A DNA stretch of 64,000 nucleotides from Jeongeupia chitinilytica (GCF_014652315.1 NZ_BMYO01000006.1:237798-301797); one strand, 5' to 3'. Positions 44,555 to 52,951 are shown, counted from the stretch's first letter. Program-made: numbers and translations. Notes: generated from the sequence alone by a model not told the origin.

Positions 44555-45601
44555 TCAGGTCTTGTCGGTCTCGCCGGGCGGGTTCAGCCCGAAATGCAGA
44601 TAGGCCGATGCGGTGGCGATCCGGCCGCGGGGCGTGCGCTGCAGCAGGCCCTGCTGGATCAGGTAGGGTTCGAGCACGTCCTCGATGGTGTCGGACGCTT
44701 CGCCGATCGCCGCGGCGACATTGTCGAGGCCGACCGGGCCGCCGCCGAACTTCTCGATCACCGCCGACAGCAGCTTGCGGTCCATCACGTCGAGTCCGGC
44801 GTGGTCGACGTCGAGCATCTGCAGCGCCGCGTCGGCGACCTCGCGGGTGACGGTGCCGTCGTGCTTCACCTCGGCAAAGTCGCGCACTCGCCGCAGCAGC
44901 CGGTTGGCGATCCGTGGCGTGCCGCGCGAGCGGCGGGCGACCTCGAAGGCACCGCCTTCGTCCATTTCGACATTGAGCAGGCTGGACGAGCGCTCGACGA
45001 TCCGCGTCAGCTCGTCCGCGGTGTAGAACTCGAGCCGGGCAACGATGCCGAAGCGGTCGCGCAGCGGATTGGTCAGCATGCCGGCGCGGGTGGTCGCGCC
45101 GACGAGGGTGAACGGCGGCAGGTCGAGCTTGACCGAGCGCGCGGCCGGGCCTTCGCCGATCATGATGTCGATCTGGAAGTCCTCGAGCGCCGGGTAGAGG
45201 ATTTCCTCGACCACCGGGCTGAGCCGGTGGATTTCGTCGATGAACAGCACGTCGTGCGGCTCGAGATTGGTCAGGATCGCTGCCAGGTCGCCGGCGCGCT
45301 CGAGCACCGGGCCCGAGGTCTGCCGCAGGCTGACGCCGAGTTCGCGGGCAATGATGTGGGCCAGTGTGGTCTTGCCCAGCCCCGGCGGGCCGAACAGCAG
45401 CACGTGGTCGAGCGCCTCGCCACGCTTCTTGGCCGCCTCGATGAAGATTTCCAGCTGGCCGCGAGCTTTCTTCTGGCCGACGTACTCGTCGAGCAGCTTG
45501 GGCCGCAGCGCGCGCTCGAGCTGCTCTTCCTGCTGCGACACCGTCTTGGCGGTGACGACGCGCTCGGGCGGCAGGGCGGACAGGGAATCGGTTTCGATCA
45601 T
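44555..45601 (-). CDS. ruvB: Holliday junction branch migration helicase RuvB
   Basis: AAA+ motor that drives branch migration with RuvA. The 348-residue protein has RPKLLDEYVGQ, Walker A GPPGLGKTTLAH, Walker B IDEIHRLSP, sensor ATTRAGMLTNPLRDRFG and a C-terminal winged-helix DNA-binding domain with GLLQRTPRGR. Its start overlaps the PAP2 stop by 4 bp. Confidence 0.97.
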   Translation of the reverse strand: MIETDSLSALPPERVVTAKTVSQQEEQLERALRPKLLDEYVGQKKARGQLEIFIEAAKKRGEALDHVLLFGPPGLGKTTLAHIIARELGVSLRQTSGPVLERAGDLAAILTNLEPHDVLFIDEIHRLSPVVEEILYPALEDFQIDIMIGEGPAARSVKLDLPPFTLVGATTRAGMLTNPLRDRFGIVARLEFYTADELTRIVERSSSLLNVEMDEGGAFEVARRSRGTPRIANRLLRRVRDFAEVKHDGTVTREVADAALQMLDVDHAGLDVMDRKLLSAVIEKFGGGPVGLDNVAAAIGEASDTIEDVLEPYLIQQGLLQRTPRGRIATASAYLHFGLNPPGETDKT

Positions 45602-46209
45602 CGGTGCAATCTCGCCGGCGCACGCGCGCCGAGGTGGAAATAGACGGCCAGCAGGACCGTGCCGACCGCGTAGCCGGCGAGCACGTCGCTGCCATAGTGT
45701 ACCCCGAGCACCAGCCGCGCCAGCCCGCCGGCCAGCACCAGTGCGGCGGCAACGGTCACGACCGCGACACGGGCGTGCGGCCAGCGCCGCCCCAGCAGCC
45801 AGCCGAGCGCGCCGAACAGCGTCATCGCCGCCATGGCATGGCCGCTCGGAAACGACGGGCCTTGCACCGACATCAGGTGCTCGAGCGCCGGTCGTGGCCG
45901 GTTGACGACGAACTTGATCGCTGCATTGACCAGCCAGCTGGCGACCACCAGCACGGGCAGGCCGGGCCAGGCGATCCGGCCCGCACGACGCAGCAGCCAG
46001 CCTGCGGCCAGCGCGATCGGCACCGAGCCCGAGAAGCTGCCGGCCCAGCCGAACAGCAGCGCCAGCGTCACCATGAAGGGGCGGCGATCGTACAGCCAGT
46101 GCGACAGCGTGGCATCGAAGCCGGCTTGCAGCGGCGTCCCCAGTGCGGCGAGGACCAGCAGGAAAACGGCGAACCCGCTCGCGGCGAGTCCGAGGTGACG
46201 GAGGGACAT
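45598..46209 (-). CDS. PAP2-family phosphatase (lipid phosphatase)
   Basis: A 203-residue polytopic membrane phosphatase with the three PAP2 motifs: KFVVNRPRP, FPSGHAM and ARLVLGVHYGSD. Family members dephosphorylate undecaprenyl pyrophosphate, phosphatidate or lipid A. ATG 46209 is six bases after AGGA; the upstream TTG has no site. It lies between ruvA and ruvB, overlapping ruvB (ATGA), so it is translated with them. A role in recycling the undecaprenyl carrier is likely but not shown. Confidence 0.9.
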   Translation of the reverse strand: MSLRHLGLAASGFAVFLLVLAALGTPLQAGFDATLSHWLYDRRPFMVTLALLFGWAGSFSGSVPIALAAGWLLRRAGRIAWPGLPVLVVASWLVNAAIKFVVNRPRPALEHLMSVQGPSFPSGHAMAAMTLFGALGWLLGRRWPHARVAVVTVAAALVLAGGLARLVLGVHYGSDVLAGYAVGTVLLAVYFHLGARAPARLHR

Positions 46210-46305
46210 CGGGAATCCTGTCGATGACGACAAAGCACGGAGCCTAACGGCGTCGGCTGCCGGTGCGAAACGCAGAAAATGACACCGCCCGGATTGAGTC
46301 TTGCC

Positions 46306-46905
46306 TTAAAGCCTGGCCAGCGCCTTCAGCGCCAGACGGATGCCGTTGCTGACGTCGACGTCGTCGGGCAGGGTTTTCATGGCCGCATTGGCCTCGCGCT
46401 CGTTGTAACCGAGTGCCAGCAGTGCGTTGAGGATGTCGCCGGACGGCCCGTCGCCGAACAGCGGCGTCGGCAGTTTGGCGGCGACGGCCGCGCTGGTCGG
46501 CAGGCTGCCGAGCTTGCCCTTGAGTTCGAGGATCAGCCGCTCGGCCGTCTTCTTGCCGATGCCCGGGACCTTGGACAGCCGGGTGACGTCCTCGCCGGCT
46601 ACCGCCAGCGCCAGTTCGTCGCTGTTCATGCCCGAGAGGATGGCCAGCGCGATCTTGGCGCCGATGCCGCTGATCCTGATCAGGTGACGGAACAGGTCGC
46701 GCTCGGCCCGGCTGGCAAAGCCGTACAGCAGTTGCGCGTCTTCGCGCACGAGCAGATGCGTGAACAGCTCGACCCGGGCGCCGAGTGCCGGCAGCACGTA
46801 GAGCGTGCTCATCGGCACATCGAGCTCGTAGCCGACACCGGCGACGTCGACGACCAGGGTCGGCGGCTGTTTCTCGATCAGGGTTCCGGTCAGGCGGGCG
46901 ATCAT
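46306..46905 (-). CDS. ruvA: Holliday junction DNA-binding protein RuvA
   Basis: Tetrameric protein that binds four-way junctions and loads RuvB. The 199-residue protein starts MIARLTGTLIEKQ, with helix-hairpin-helix motifs SGIGAKIALAIL and VPGIGKKTAERLI, and the RuvB-binding C-terminal domain (about 150-199). ATG 46905; a long in-frame upstream extension is not family-like. Confidence 0.96.
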   Translation of the reverse strand: MIARLTGTLIEKQPPTLVVDVAGVGYELDVPMSTLYVLPALGARVELFTHLLVREDAQLLYGFASRAERDLFRHLIRISGIGAKIALAILSGMNSDELALAVAGEDVTRLSKVPGIGKKTAERLILELKGKLGSLPTSAAVAAKLPTPLFGDGPSGDILNALLALGYNEREANAAMKTLPDDVDVSNGIRLALKALARL

Positions 46906-46934
46906 CGGGCGGGCTCGGTCAGGCGCAAAAGCGC

Positions 46935-46940
46935 AGTATA
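46935..46940 (-). promoter_or_regulatory. Possible -10 box before ruvA
   Basis: TATACT on the minus strand, 30 bases before the ruvA start in a 257-base gap after ruvC. No clear -35. The gap otherwise holds no gene I can support. Confidence 0.35.
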
Positions 46941-47162
46941 GCGTTGCAGCCGGTTTTATAGAACGATCGTTGCATTTGCTTCGAGCGGATGGGGCCCCCG
47001 TTCCGATCGGCAAACGAGGCAGGACGGTTCGTTTTCGTTCGAAGCGGAGGCAACCGGCGCGAGGCCCCCTTGGGGGAAACCGGATTGGACGCACGATCCA
47101 CGGGCGTTCCGGACATCGGACGAGGAGGAAACGAGCAGCCGTCGTCGCGCAACTGCACAGGT

Positions 47163-47684
47163 TCAGGCGAGCCGGCCGCGCTTGACCGTCAGGCCGAGCT
47201 TCGCCAGCTGCGCCGCCGCGCCGCCGGCGTGCTGCGAATGCGCCAGCGCCACGGCCAGCGCGTCGGCCGCGTCGGCCTGCGGTACGCCGGACAACCGCAA
47301 CAGCCGCTGCACCATCTGGCCGACCTGATCCTTGCCGGCGTGACCATTGCCGACCACGGCCTGTTTGACCTGCAGTGCGGTGTACTCGGCAATCGGCAGT
47401 CCGGCGTGCACCAGCGCGGCCAGTACGGCGCCGCGGGCCTGACCGAGCATCAGCGTCGATGCCGGATTGACATTGACGAAGACCTGCTCGACCGCGGCGA
47501 TGTCGGGGTGATAGGTCGCGACGACTTCGGCGATGCCGTCAAGCAGGGCGCGAACGCGTTCGGGCAGGCTGCCGCCGCCGGTCCTGATGCAGCCCGAGGC
47601 GACGTAGTTGCGGCTCTGGCCGGCGACGTCGACGATGCCGAACCCGGTCACCCGCGAGCCCGGGTCGATGCCGAGGATGCGCAT
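47163..47684 (-). CDS. ruvC: Holliday junction resolvase RuvC
   Basis: Nuclease that cuts Holliday junctions. The 173-residue protein has the acidic active site D7 in GIDPGSR, E in AAVEQVF, and the last Asp pair in DAADALAVALAH. The ATG 47684 shares a base with the upstream stop (TAATG). Normally next to ruvA; here 257 non-coding bases separate them. Confidence 0.96.
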   Translation of the reverse strand: MRILGIDPGSRVTGFGIVDVAGQSRNYVASGCIRTGGGSLPERVRALLDGIAEVVATYHPDIAAVEQVFVNVNPASTLMLGQARGAVLAALVHAGLPIAEYTALQVKQAVVGNGHAGKDQVGQMVQRLLRLSGVPQADAADALAVALAHSQHAGGAAAQLAKLGLTVKRGRLA

Positions 47685-48562
47685 TACGGTGCGACCGTGG
47701 AGGTGAGGGTGTCGTTGCGGGCGAAGGTCCAGGTCCGCACGACGACGAGTACGGTCGCCGGCTGGCCGAGATCGTCGCGCAGTCCCTTGGGCAGCGGCGA
47801 GAACGGCGCGGCACGCTGGAGGATTTTCAGTGCGGCGTTGTCGAGCTGGCGGTTGCCCGACGAATGTTCGACCTTGCTGGCGCGCAGCGTGCCGTCGGTA
47901 TTGATCTCGGCCGACAGCTGCAGCCGGCCGTACAGCTTGTTGCCGGCGGTATCGGTCGGATAGGTGCTGGTGCCGATGCGTTCGACCTGCTGGCGCCACT
48001 GGTCTTCCCACACCGCCGTCACGGCCTTGGTCGCCGCGGTGTTCATGAAGGCCTTGCGCGGTTTTTCCTCGTAGGCGCTGACCTGCTGTTCGATCCGGCC
48101 GGCCAGGCCCGACAGTTCCGGCGCGGCCTGCGCCGGCTTGCGGTCCTGGCCGCGGACGGCTTCGGTGTTGTCGCGCTGGTCGCTGGGTTTGGCCGGCGCC
48201 GGCAGCAGGCCGCCGGCACGCAGTTTGGCCAGCAGCGCCTGCTGCTGCGCTTCGAGCTGCTGCTGGCGGGCCTGCTGCTGCTGCAGCTCGACCGAGACCC
48301 GGTTGCTCAGGACCGGCAGCGGGCTGGCTGCGTGCAGCTTGGCGTCGGTGTTGCCGCCGCCGTCGACGTTTTCCTGCGCGCGGACCTTGGCCTTGCTGGG
48401 GGCGGTTTCGGTGTGCTGGTTGACCAGCACCACCTCGAGCGGCTGATCGGTGAACTGGCGCCGGATTTCCGGCAGGACGAACTTGATGCCGAAGATCGCC
48501 ACCGCGTGCGCCGAGAGCGACAGCAGCATGGCCATCGTCATGAAGCGTTGCATGCGATCCAT
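47684..48562 (-). CDS. TonB-family energy transducer-like protein
   Basis: A 292-residue inner-membrane protein with one N-terminal helix (MAMLLSLSAHAVAIFGIKFVL), a Gln-rich periplasmic stretch around LQQQQARQQQ and LEAQQQAL, a variable linker, and a C-terminal TonB-like domain (YGRLQLSAEINTDGTLRASKVEHSSG). No ExbB/ExbD genes are adjacent, and the linker is not Pro-rich. It overlaps ruvC (TAATG) and may be a TonB or TolA-like transducer for another outer-membrane system. ATG 48562; 48553 is the alternative start. Confidence 0.82.
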   Translation of the reverse strand: MDRMQRFMTMAMLLSLSAHAVAIFGIKFVLPEIRRQFTDQPLEVVLVNQHTETAPSKAKVRAQENVDGGGNTDAKLHAASPLPVLSNRVSVELQQQQARQQQLEAQQQALLAKLRAGGLLPAPAKPSDQRDNTEAVRGQDRKPAQAAPELSGLAGRIEQQVSAYEEKPRKAFMNTAATKAVTAVWEDQWRQQVERIGTSTYPTDTAGNKLYGRLQLSAEINTDGTLRASKVEHSSGNRQLDNAALKILQRAAPFSPLPKGLRDDLGQPATVLVVVRTWTFARNDTLTSTVAP

Positions 48563-48684
48563 GCGTCTGCCCGAACCCGTAGAAAGGAAGTCAATGAACC
48601 GCGCGAGTGTAGCATGGGCCCCAGTATCCAAGCGTTTGGGCTGTTGCTAAGATGCTCCAATAAGACAACCATAAGGTTAAAGCC

Positions 48685-48999
48685 GTGAAGCCTGTTCGTA
48701 TCGTGTCCGTGCTGTTGGCCCTTTCCTGTCTTCCGGCGCTGGCCGCCGAGGACGGCGCCAAGCTGATCGCCAAGTACAACTGCCTTGGTTGCCATGCGAC
48801 CGATCACAAGATCGTCGGTCCGGCGTACAAGGATGTCGCGGCGCGCTATCGGGGCCAGAAGGGTGCCGAGGCGATGCTGATGCAGGAAGTCCGTGCCGGT
48901 ACCAAGGGCAAGTGGGGCGGTCCGGTGGCGATGCCGCCGCAACAGATCAGCGACGCCGATCTCAAGGTGATCGTGCAGTGGATTCTTGCGCAGAAGTAA
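48685..48999 (+). CDS. Class I cytochrome c (c551/c552-like)
   Basis: A 104-residue periplasmic cytochrome c from a GTG start with AAGG eight bases upstream. Signal peptide (MKPVRIVSVLLALSCLPALAA), heme motif CLGCH, and axial Met in GGPVAMPPQQ. It resembles c551/c552 electron carriers to terminal oxidases or nitrite reductase. Divergent from the TonB-like gene. Confidence 0.92.
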   Translation: MKPVRIVSVLLALSCLPALAAEDGAKLIAKYNCLGCHATDHKIVGPAYKDVAARYRGQKGAEAMLMQEVRAGTKGKWGGPVAMPPQQISDADLKVIVQWILAQK

Positions 49000-49158
49000 G
49001 GCGCCGGAATGGCCGCGGCGTTCCGGGTGTGAACGCTGCGCGGCGATAAAATGTCTTATTGCAATGGACACTCGACTTGATTAAGCTGCCTGCCCATTTG
49101 GCGCGTCATGTCTTTGTAAGCGGCCGCGCCGCTGGGTTCTGAATAAGCGAGTACGACG

Positions 49159-49575
49159 ATGGCCAAACTCACCGAGAAAGACATCCTCAGCTGGAACGGT
49201 CCGGAAGAGGACTACATGAACCCGGATCACCTCGAGTTCTTCCGGGAACTGCTGCTGAAGAACAAGGCCGAGCTGCTGGCCAATGCCAGCCAGACCAGCC
49301 AGAACCTGCAGGAGCAGGAAGCGACCCCCGATCCCGCCGACCGCGCGACGCTCGAGGAAGAGTACGCACTCGAACTGCGTACCCGCGACCGCGAGCGCAA
49401 GCTGCTGATGAAGATCGAGTCGACGCTGCGCAAGATCGACGACGGTTCCTACGGCTATTGCGAGGACACCGGCGAGCCGATCGGTCTGGGCCGTCTGCTG
49501 GCGCGCCCGACCGCGTCGCTGTCGCTCGAAGCGCAAGAGCGCCGCGAGCGGATGAAAAAGCAGTACGCCGACTAG
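49159..49575 (+). CDS. dksA: DksA-like transcription factor lacking zinc cysteines
   Basis: RNA polymerase secondary-channel protein working with ppGpp. The 138-residue coiled-coil keeps the tip DPADRA (catalytic Asp pair and Ala). The C-terminal zinc-finger region has only one Cys: C101-x2-T104 and S122-x2-A125 replace the usual CxxC...CxxC. This matches zinc-independent DksA2 forms, known in Pseudomonas, that work when zinc is low. A -10 TAAAAT lies near 49047. The gene is followed two bases later by a Fur/Zur-like gene. Confidence 0.9.
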   Translation: MAKLTEKDILSWNGPEEDYMNPDHLEFFRELLLKNKAELLANASQTSQNLQEQEATPDPADRATLEEEYALELRTRDRERKLLMKIESTLRKIDDGSYGYCEDTGEPIGLGRLLARPTASLSLEAQERRERMKKQYAD

Positions 49576-49577
49576 GC

Positions 49578-50024
49578 ATGGGCGTGCGGGCCGCCCCGCC
49601 CGCCGCCGGGGGCGACCAGCTCGACCCGGCGCGCGAGCTGATCGCCCGTACCGGTGCGCGTGCCACCGCCGCCCGCCTGCGGGTGCTGGCCGCTCTGATC
49701 GCCGCGCAACGGCCACTGTCGCATCTCGACGTCGTCGAGGGGCTCGATCCGGCGATCGACCGGGTCACCGTCTACCGCGTGCTCGAATGGCTGACCGACG
49801 AAGGTCTGGCGCACAAGCTCGCCGGGGACGACCGGGTCTGGCGTTTTTCGGTCGCGACGGTGCAACACCGTCACGCCCACTTCCACTGCCGGGTTTGCGG
49901 CCGTTTCTACTGCATCGAATCGTTCCGGACCGATCTGCCGGTGGCGCTGCCGCAAGGCTTTGCCGCCGAAGCGCTCGAGATCACCATCAAGGGCGTTTGC
50001 GCCGACTGCCGCGAATCGCGCTGA
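49578..50024 (+). CDS. Fur-family metal regulator (Zur-like)
   Basis: A 148-residue Fur-family repressor from ATG 49578, two bases after dksA. A winged helix (RATAARLRVLAALIA, VTVYRVLEWLTDEGL) precedes the metal-binding dimerisation domain with HAHFHCRVCGRFYC (HxHFHCxxCG) and a C-terminal CADC pair. Two CxxC motifs would hold a structural zinc, as in Zur and Fur. Short size and linkage to a Cys-poor DksA favour zinc sensing, but iron sensing is not excluded. Confidence 0.85.
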   Translation: MGVRAAPPAAGGDQLDPARELIARTGARATAARLRVLAALIAAQRPLSHLDVVEGLDPAIDRVTVYRVLEWLTDEGLAHKLAGDDRVWRFSVATVQHRHAHFHCRVCGRFYCIESFRTDLPVALPQGFAAEALEITIKGVCADCRESR

Positions 50025-50158
50025 TCGGCGGTGTCCGGCGTTTCCCTGTTTCGGCCGCAACGCCCTTGTTCGGCCTTGGCGAAGGCGCTACCCTAAGCGT
50101 TCGATAAAAATACCGCGCTGCACCAAGGCCAGCGTGCCGCCACGCTCAGGGATCCACC

Positions 50159-51229
50159 ATGCATTACCAGACCGACGACGTCCGTATTCGCGAGATCAAA
50201 GAACTGCTGCCGCCTGTGGCAGTGCTGGAAAAATATCCGGTCACCGAGACCGCGTCGGCGGCGGTATTCGAATCGCGCCAGGCGATCCACAACATTCTCG
50301 AAGGCAGCGATGACCGGCTGCTGGTGATCGTCGGCCCGTGCTCGATCCACGACACTGCCGCGGCGCTCGAGTACGGTCAGAAGCTGCTGAAGCTGCGCGG
50401 ACAGTTCAAGGACACGCTCGAAGTGGTGATGCGCGTGTACTTCGAAAAGCCGCGGACCACGGTCGGCTGGAAGGGCCTGATCAACGATCCGTACCTGAAC
50501 GGCAGTTTCAACATCAACGACGGCCTGCGCATTGCCCGCAAGCTGCTGCTCGACCTGAACGATACCGGCCTGCCGACCGCCGGCGAATTCCTCGACATGA
50601 TCACGCCGCAGTACATGGCTGACCTGATGAGCTGGGGCGCGATCGGCGCGCGGACGACCGAGTCGCAGGTCCACCGCGAACTGTCGAGTGGCCTGTCGTG
50701 CCCGGTCGGCTTCAAGAACGGTACCGACGGCAATATGAAGATCGCCATCGACGCGATCCGCGCCGCCGGCCAGCCGCACCATTTCCTGTCGGTGACCAAG
50801 ATGGGCCATTCGGCCATCGTTGCCACCGCCGGCAATCCGGATTGCCACATCATCCTGCGCGGCGGCAAGGAACCGAACTACGACGCCAACCATGTCCGCA
50901 CCGCGATGGCCGACCTCGCCGCTGCCGGCGTGCCGCAGAAGGTGATGATCGACTTCAGCCACGCCAACAGCCGCAAGGACTATCGCCGGCAGATGGAAGT
51001 CTCCAGCGACGTGGCAGCGCAGATCGGCGAAGGCAATGCCGCGATTTTCGGTGTGATGATCGAGTCGCACCTCGTCGAAGGCCGTCAGGACCAGGTCGAC
51101 GGCAAGGAGCTCTGCTACGGTCAGTCGATCACCGATGCCTGCATCGGCTGGCCCGACACCGAAGCCTCGCTGGCCGAGCTGTCCGAGGCGGTGCTGCGCC
51201 GCCGCGCGCTGGCGCGACTCGGCGCCTGA
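50159..51229 (+). CDS. aroG: 3-deoxy-7-phosphoheptulonate synthase (DAHP synthase)
   Basis: First enzyme of the shikimate pathway, joining PEP and erythrose-4-phosphate. The 356-residue class I AroF/G/H protein has LVIVGPCSIHD, RVYFEKPRTTVGWKGLINDP, GARTTESQVHRE and DFSHANS. Feedback isoform (Phe, Tyr or Trp) cannot be set by eye; AroG-type is the best match. Followed by a strong terminator. Confidence 0.95.
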   Translation: MHYQTDDVRIREIKELLPPVAVLEKYPVTETASAAVFESRQAIHNILEGSDDRLLVIVGPCSIHDTAAALEYGQKLLKLRGQFKDTLEVVMRVYFEKPRTTVGWKGLINDPYLNGSFNINDGLRIARKLLLDLNDTGLPTAGEFLDMITPQYMADLMSWGAIGARTTESQVHRELSSGLSCPVGFKNGTDGNMKIAIDAIRAAGQPHHFLSVTKMGHSAIVATAGNPDCHIILRGGKEPNYDANHVRTAMADLAAAGVPQKVMIDFSHANSRKDYRRQMEVSSDVAAQIGEGNAAIFGVMIESHLVEGRQDQVDGKELCYGQSITDACIGWPDTEASLAELSEAVLRRRALARLGA

Positions 51230-51247
51230 GTACCGCAGCGAACATCG

Positions 51248-51277
51248 AAAAAGCCCCGGATGCCGGGGCTTTTTTTA
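51248..51277 (+). terminator. Intrinsic terminator of aroG
   Basis: Stem AAAAGCCCCGG-ATG-CCGGGGCTTTT with seven T residues, 18 bases after the stop. Confidence 0.95.
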
Positions 51278-51336
51278 CGTCGCACGATCGCGTTGTGCGG
51301 GGAATACTGAATGCGTTGCCTTCGACGGTGAAACCG

Positions 51337-52377
51337 ATGCGCCTGCCCTTGCACCTGCTGCAGCTGAGAAATGATCCCCTGCCCTGGCGCAAGGCGGTAT
51401 GTGCACTGGTCAGCGTGACGCTGCCGGCGCTGGTCGCCGTCTGGCGCGGCGAACCGCTCGGCCTGTTGTTTGCCGCGATAGGCGGGCTGTATGCGTCGAT
51501 GGTCGATTTCGGCGGGGCATTCTCGCACCGGCTGCTGACCCAGCTTGGCGGGCTCGTCTTGATCGTCGCGAGTGCGGCGCTGGGCGTGCTGATGTCGGCC
51601 GAACCCTACTGGCTGTTGCCGCTGCTGGCGCTGCTGGCTTTCGGCGTTGGCTGGTGCGACGGTACGAATCTGGCGCTGGAGACCATCCTGCGCATGGCGG
51701 TGCTGGCGCTGCTGATCTACGGCTTCACGCCGGGGCTGCCGGCCGGCATGCTGCCGTACGCGGTGCTCGGTGTGGCGACCGGCATGGTGGCCGTCGGTCT
51801 CGACGGCTGGCTGTTCCGGCACCGGCACCTGTCCGCGCAGGACCCGCTTCGGCTGCGGCGCAACCTGCTGCGCATCCGTGGCGGAGCAACGGCAGGCTGG
51901 CGGCATGCGCTGGCCTTTTCGTCGGTGGTTTCGATGGCGCTGCTGATCGCGCTCGCGCTGCATTTCGAGCGCCCGGCCTGGGTCGCGGCATCGACCTTGT
52001 TCGTGCTGCGTCCGGATGGCCCGGACAGCCTGCGCCGCCTGTTCCAGACCTGCATCGGGACGATGGTCGGCCTGTCGCTGACGTGGGTGATCGTCCGTCT
52101 CGGTCATGCGCCGCTGGTGCTGCTGGGCTGGATCGCCTTCTTCGCCTTCATCCGGCCACTGGCGCTGGCGCTCAATTACTGGCTGGGGGCGGCGGCGATG
52201 ACGGCGCTGGTGCTGGTCCTGCTCGACATCGTCTATTTGCCGCACGGCGGGGACATCCACCTGTTGCGGGTCCGTCTGCTCGATACGCTCAGCGGCTCGG
52301 CGGTGGCGCTGGCCGGACTGCTGATCTTCAATCCGGCGGCCAGACGGCACCTCGGGGCACGGCTCGACGACGCCTAG
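51337..52377 (+). CDS. FUSC-family inner-membrane protein
   Basis: A 346-residue polytopic protein with two halves of about five helices, matching the fusaric acid resistance protein-like (FUSC/YccS) superfamily: repeats of LLFAAIGGLYASMVDFGG and FERPAWVAASTLFVLRPDG. The family includes aromatic acid efflux subunits, but no membrane-fusion partner is next to it. ATG 51337 chosen from the hydrophobic start; its stop overlaps the convergent lipoyl-domain gene by 4 bp. Confidence 0.78.
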   Translation: MRLPLHLLQLRNDPLPWRKAVCALVSVTLPALVAVWRGEPLGLLFAAIGGLYASMVDFGGAFSHRLLTQLGGLVLIVASAALGVLMSAEPYWLLPLLALLAFGVGWCDGTNLALETILRMAVLALLIYGFTPGLPAGMLPYAVLGVATGMVAVGLDGWLFRHRHLSAQDPLRLRRNLLRIRGGATAGWRHALAFSSVVSMALLIALALHFERPAWVAASTLFVLRPDGPDSLRRLFQTCIGTMVGLSLTWVIVRLGHAPLVLLGWIAFFAFIRPLALALNYWLGAAAMTALVLVLLDIVYLPHGGDIHLLRVRLLDTLSGSAVALAGLLIFNPAARRHLGARLDDA

Positions 52378-52853
52378 CGCGGTTGCGCCAGCTTTTCGCG
52401 GACGTAATGTTCGACGTCGGCAACATCGATCCGGCCGGCCGCCGGCAGCTCGGACAGGTCGACGCCGAGCCGGTGGGCGAGCCGGGCCGCGTCGACCGAA
52501 ACCGACAGCCAGCGCGAAGGATCGATTCCGCCGGCCGCATCGTCGGTCCCGGAATGCGCATTCCCGGCGGATTCGTCCGGTGAAAACAGCCAGCCGGTCG
52601 GTGCTTCCTCGATGTCCATCAGTGCCACCAGTTCGCCGGCGTGCACCGCGTCGCCGAGGGTGACGGTGAAGCTGCCCAGCGTACCGGCTTCCGGCGCGTG
52701 CACCTGCCGGATTCCGCCATTGCCCAGTGTCAGGGTCAGCAATGCAGCGTCGGTGGCGATCCGGGCGCCGACGGGGTGGTGCAGCGCGGTCACGGTGGCG
52801 ATGCCGTCGAAATCCGGGGCACAGATCAGGTGGGTCGTGGTTTCGGCAGCCAT
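52374..52853 (-). CDS. Lipoyl-like domain plus E3-binding domain, lipoylation lysine absent
   Basis: A 159-residue protein built like the N-terminal part of 2-oxoacid dehydrogenase E2 subunits. Residues about 1-80 form a lipoyl/biotinyl-type beta barrel (ALHHPVGARIATDAALLTL, VHAPEAGTLGSFTVTLGDAV), a linker follows, and residues about 113-155 match a peripheral subunit (E3)-binding domain (AARLAHRLGVDLSELPAAGRIDVADVEHYV). Where E2 has the turn DKA with its lipoylated Lys, this protein has GNGG; the only Lys is near the C terminus. No catalytic acyltransferase domain follows. Function unknown. Confidence 0.8.
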   Translation of the reverse strand: MAAETTTHLICAPDFDGIATVTALHHPVGARIATDAALLTLTLGNGGIRQVHAPEAGTLGSFTVTLGDAVHAGELVALMDIEEAPTGWLFSPDESAGNAHSGTDDAAGGIDPSRWLSVSVDAARLAHRLGVDLSELPAAGRIDVADVEHYVREKLAQPR

Positions 52854-52951
52854 GGCGGTGAATATCTACGTGAGTGGAACCGGGCGCGCTTGATCTTAAC
52901 CAATAAGAGTCAAGGCATTTGTCATTAATGTGGCCCGATCGGCAATTTAAT

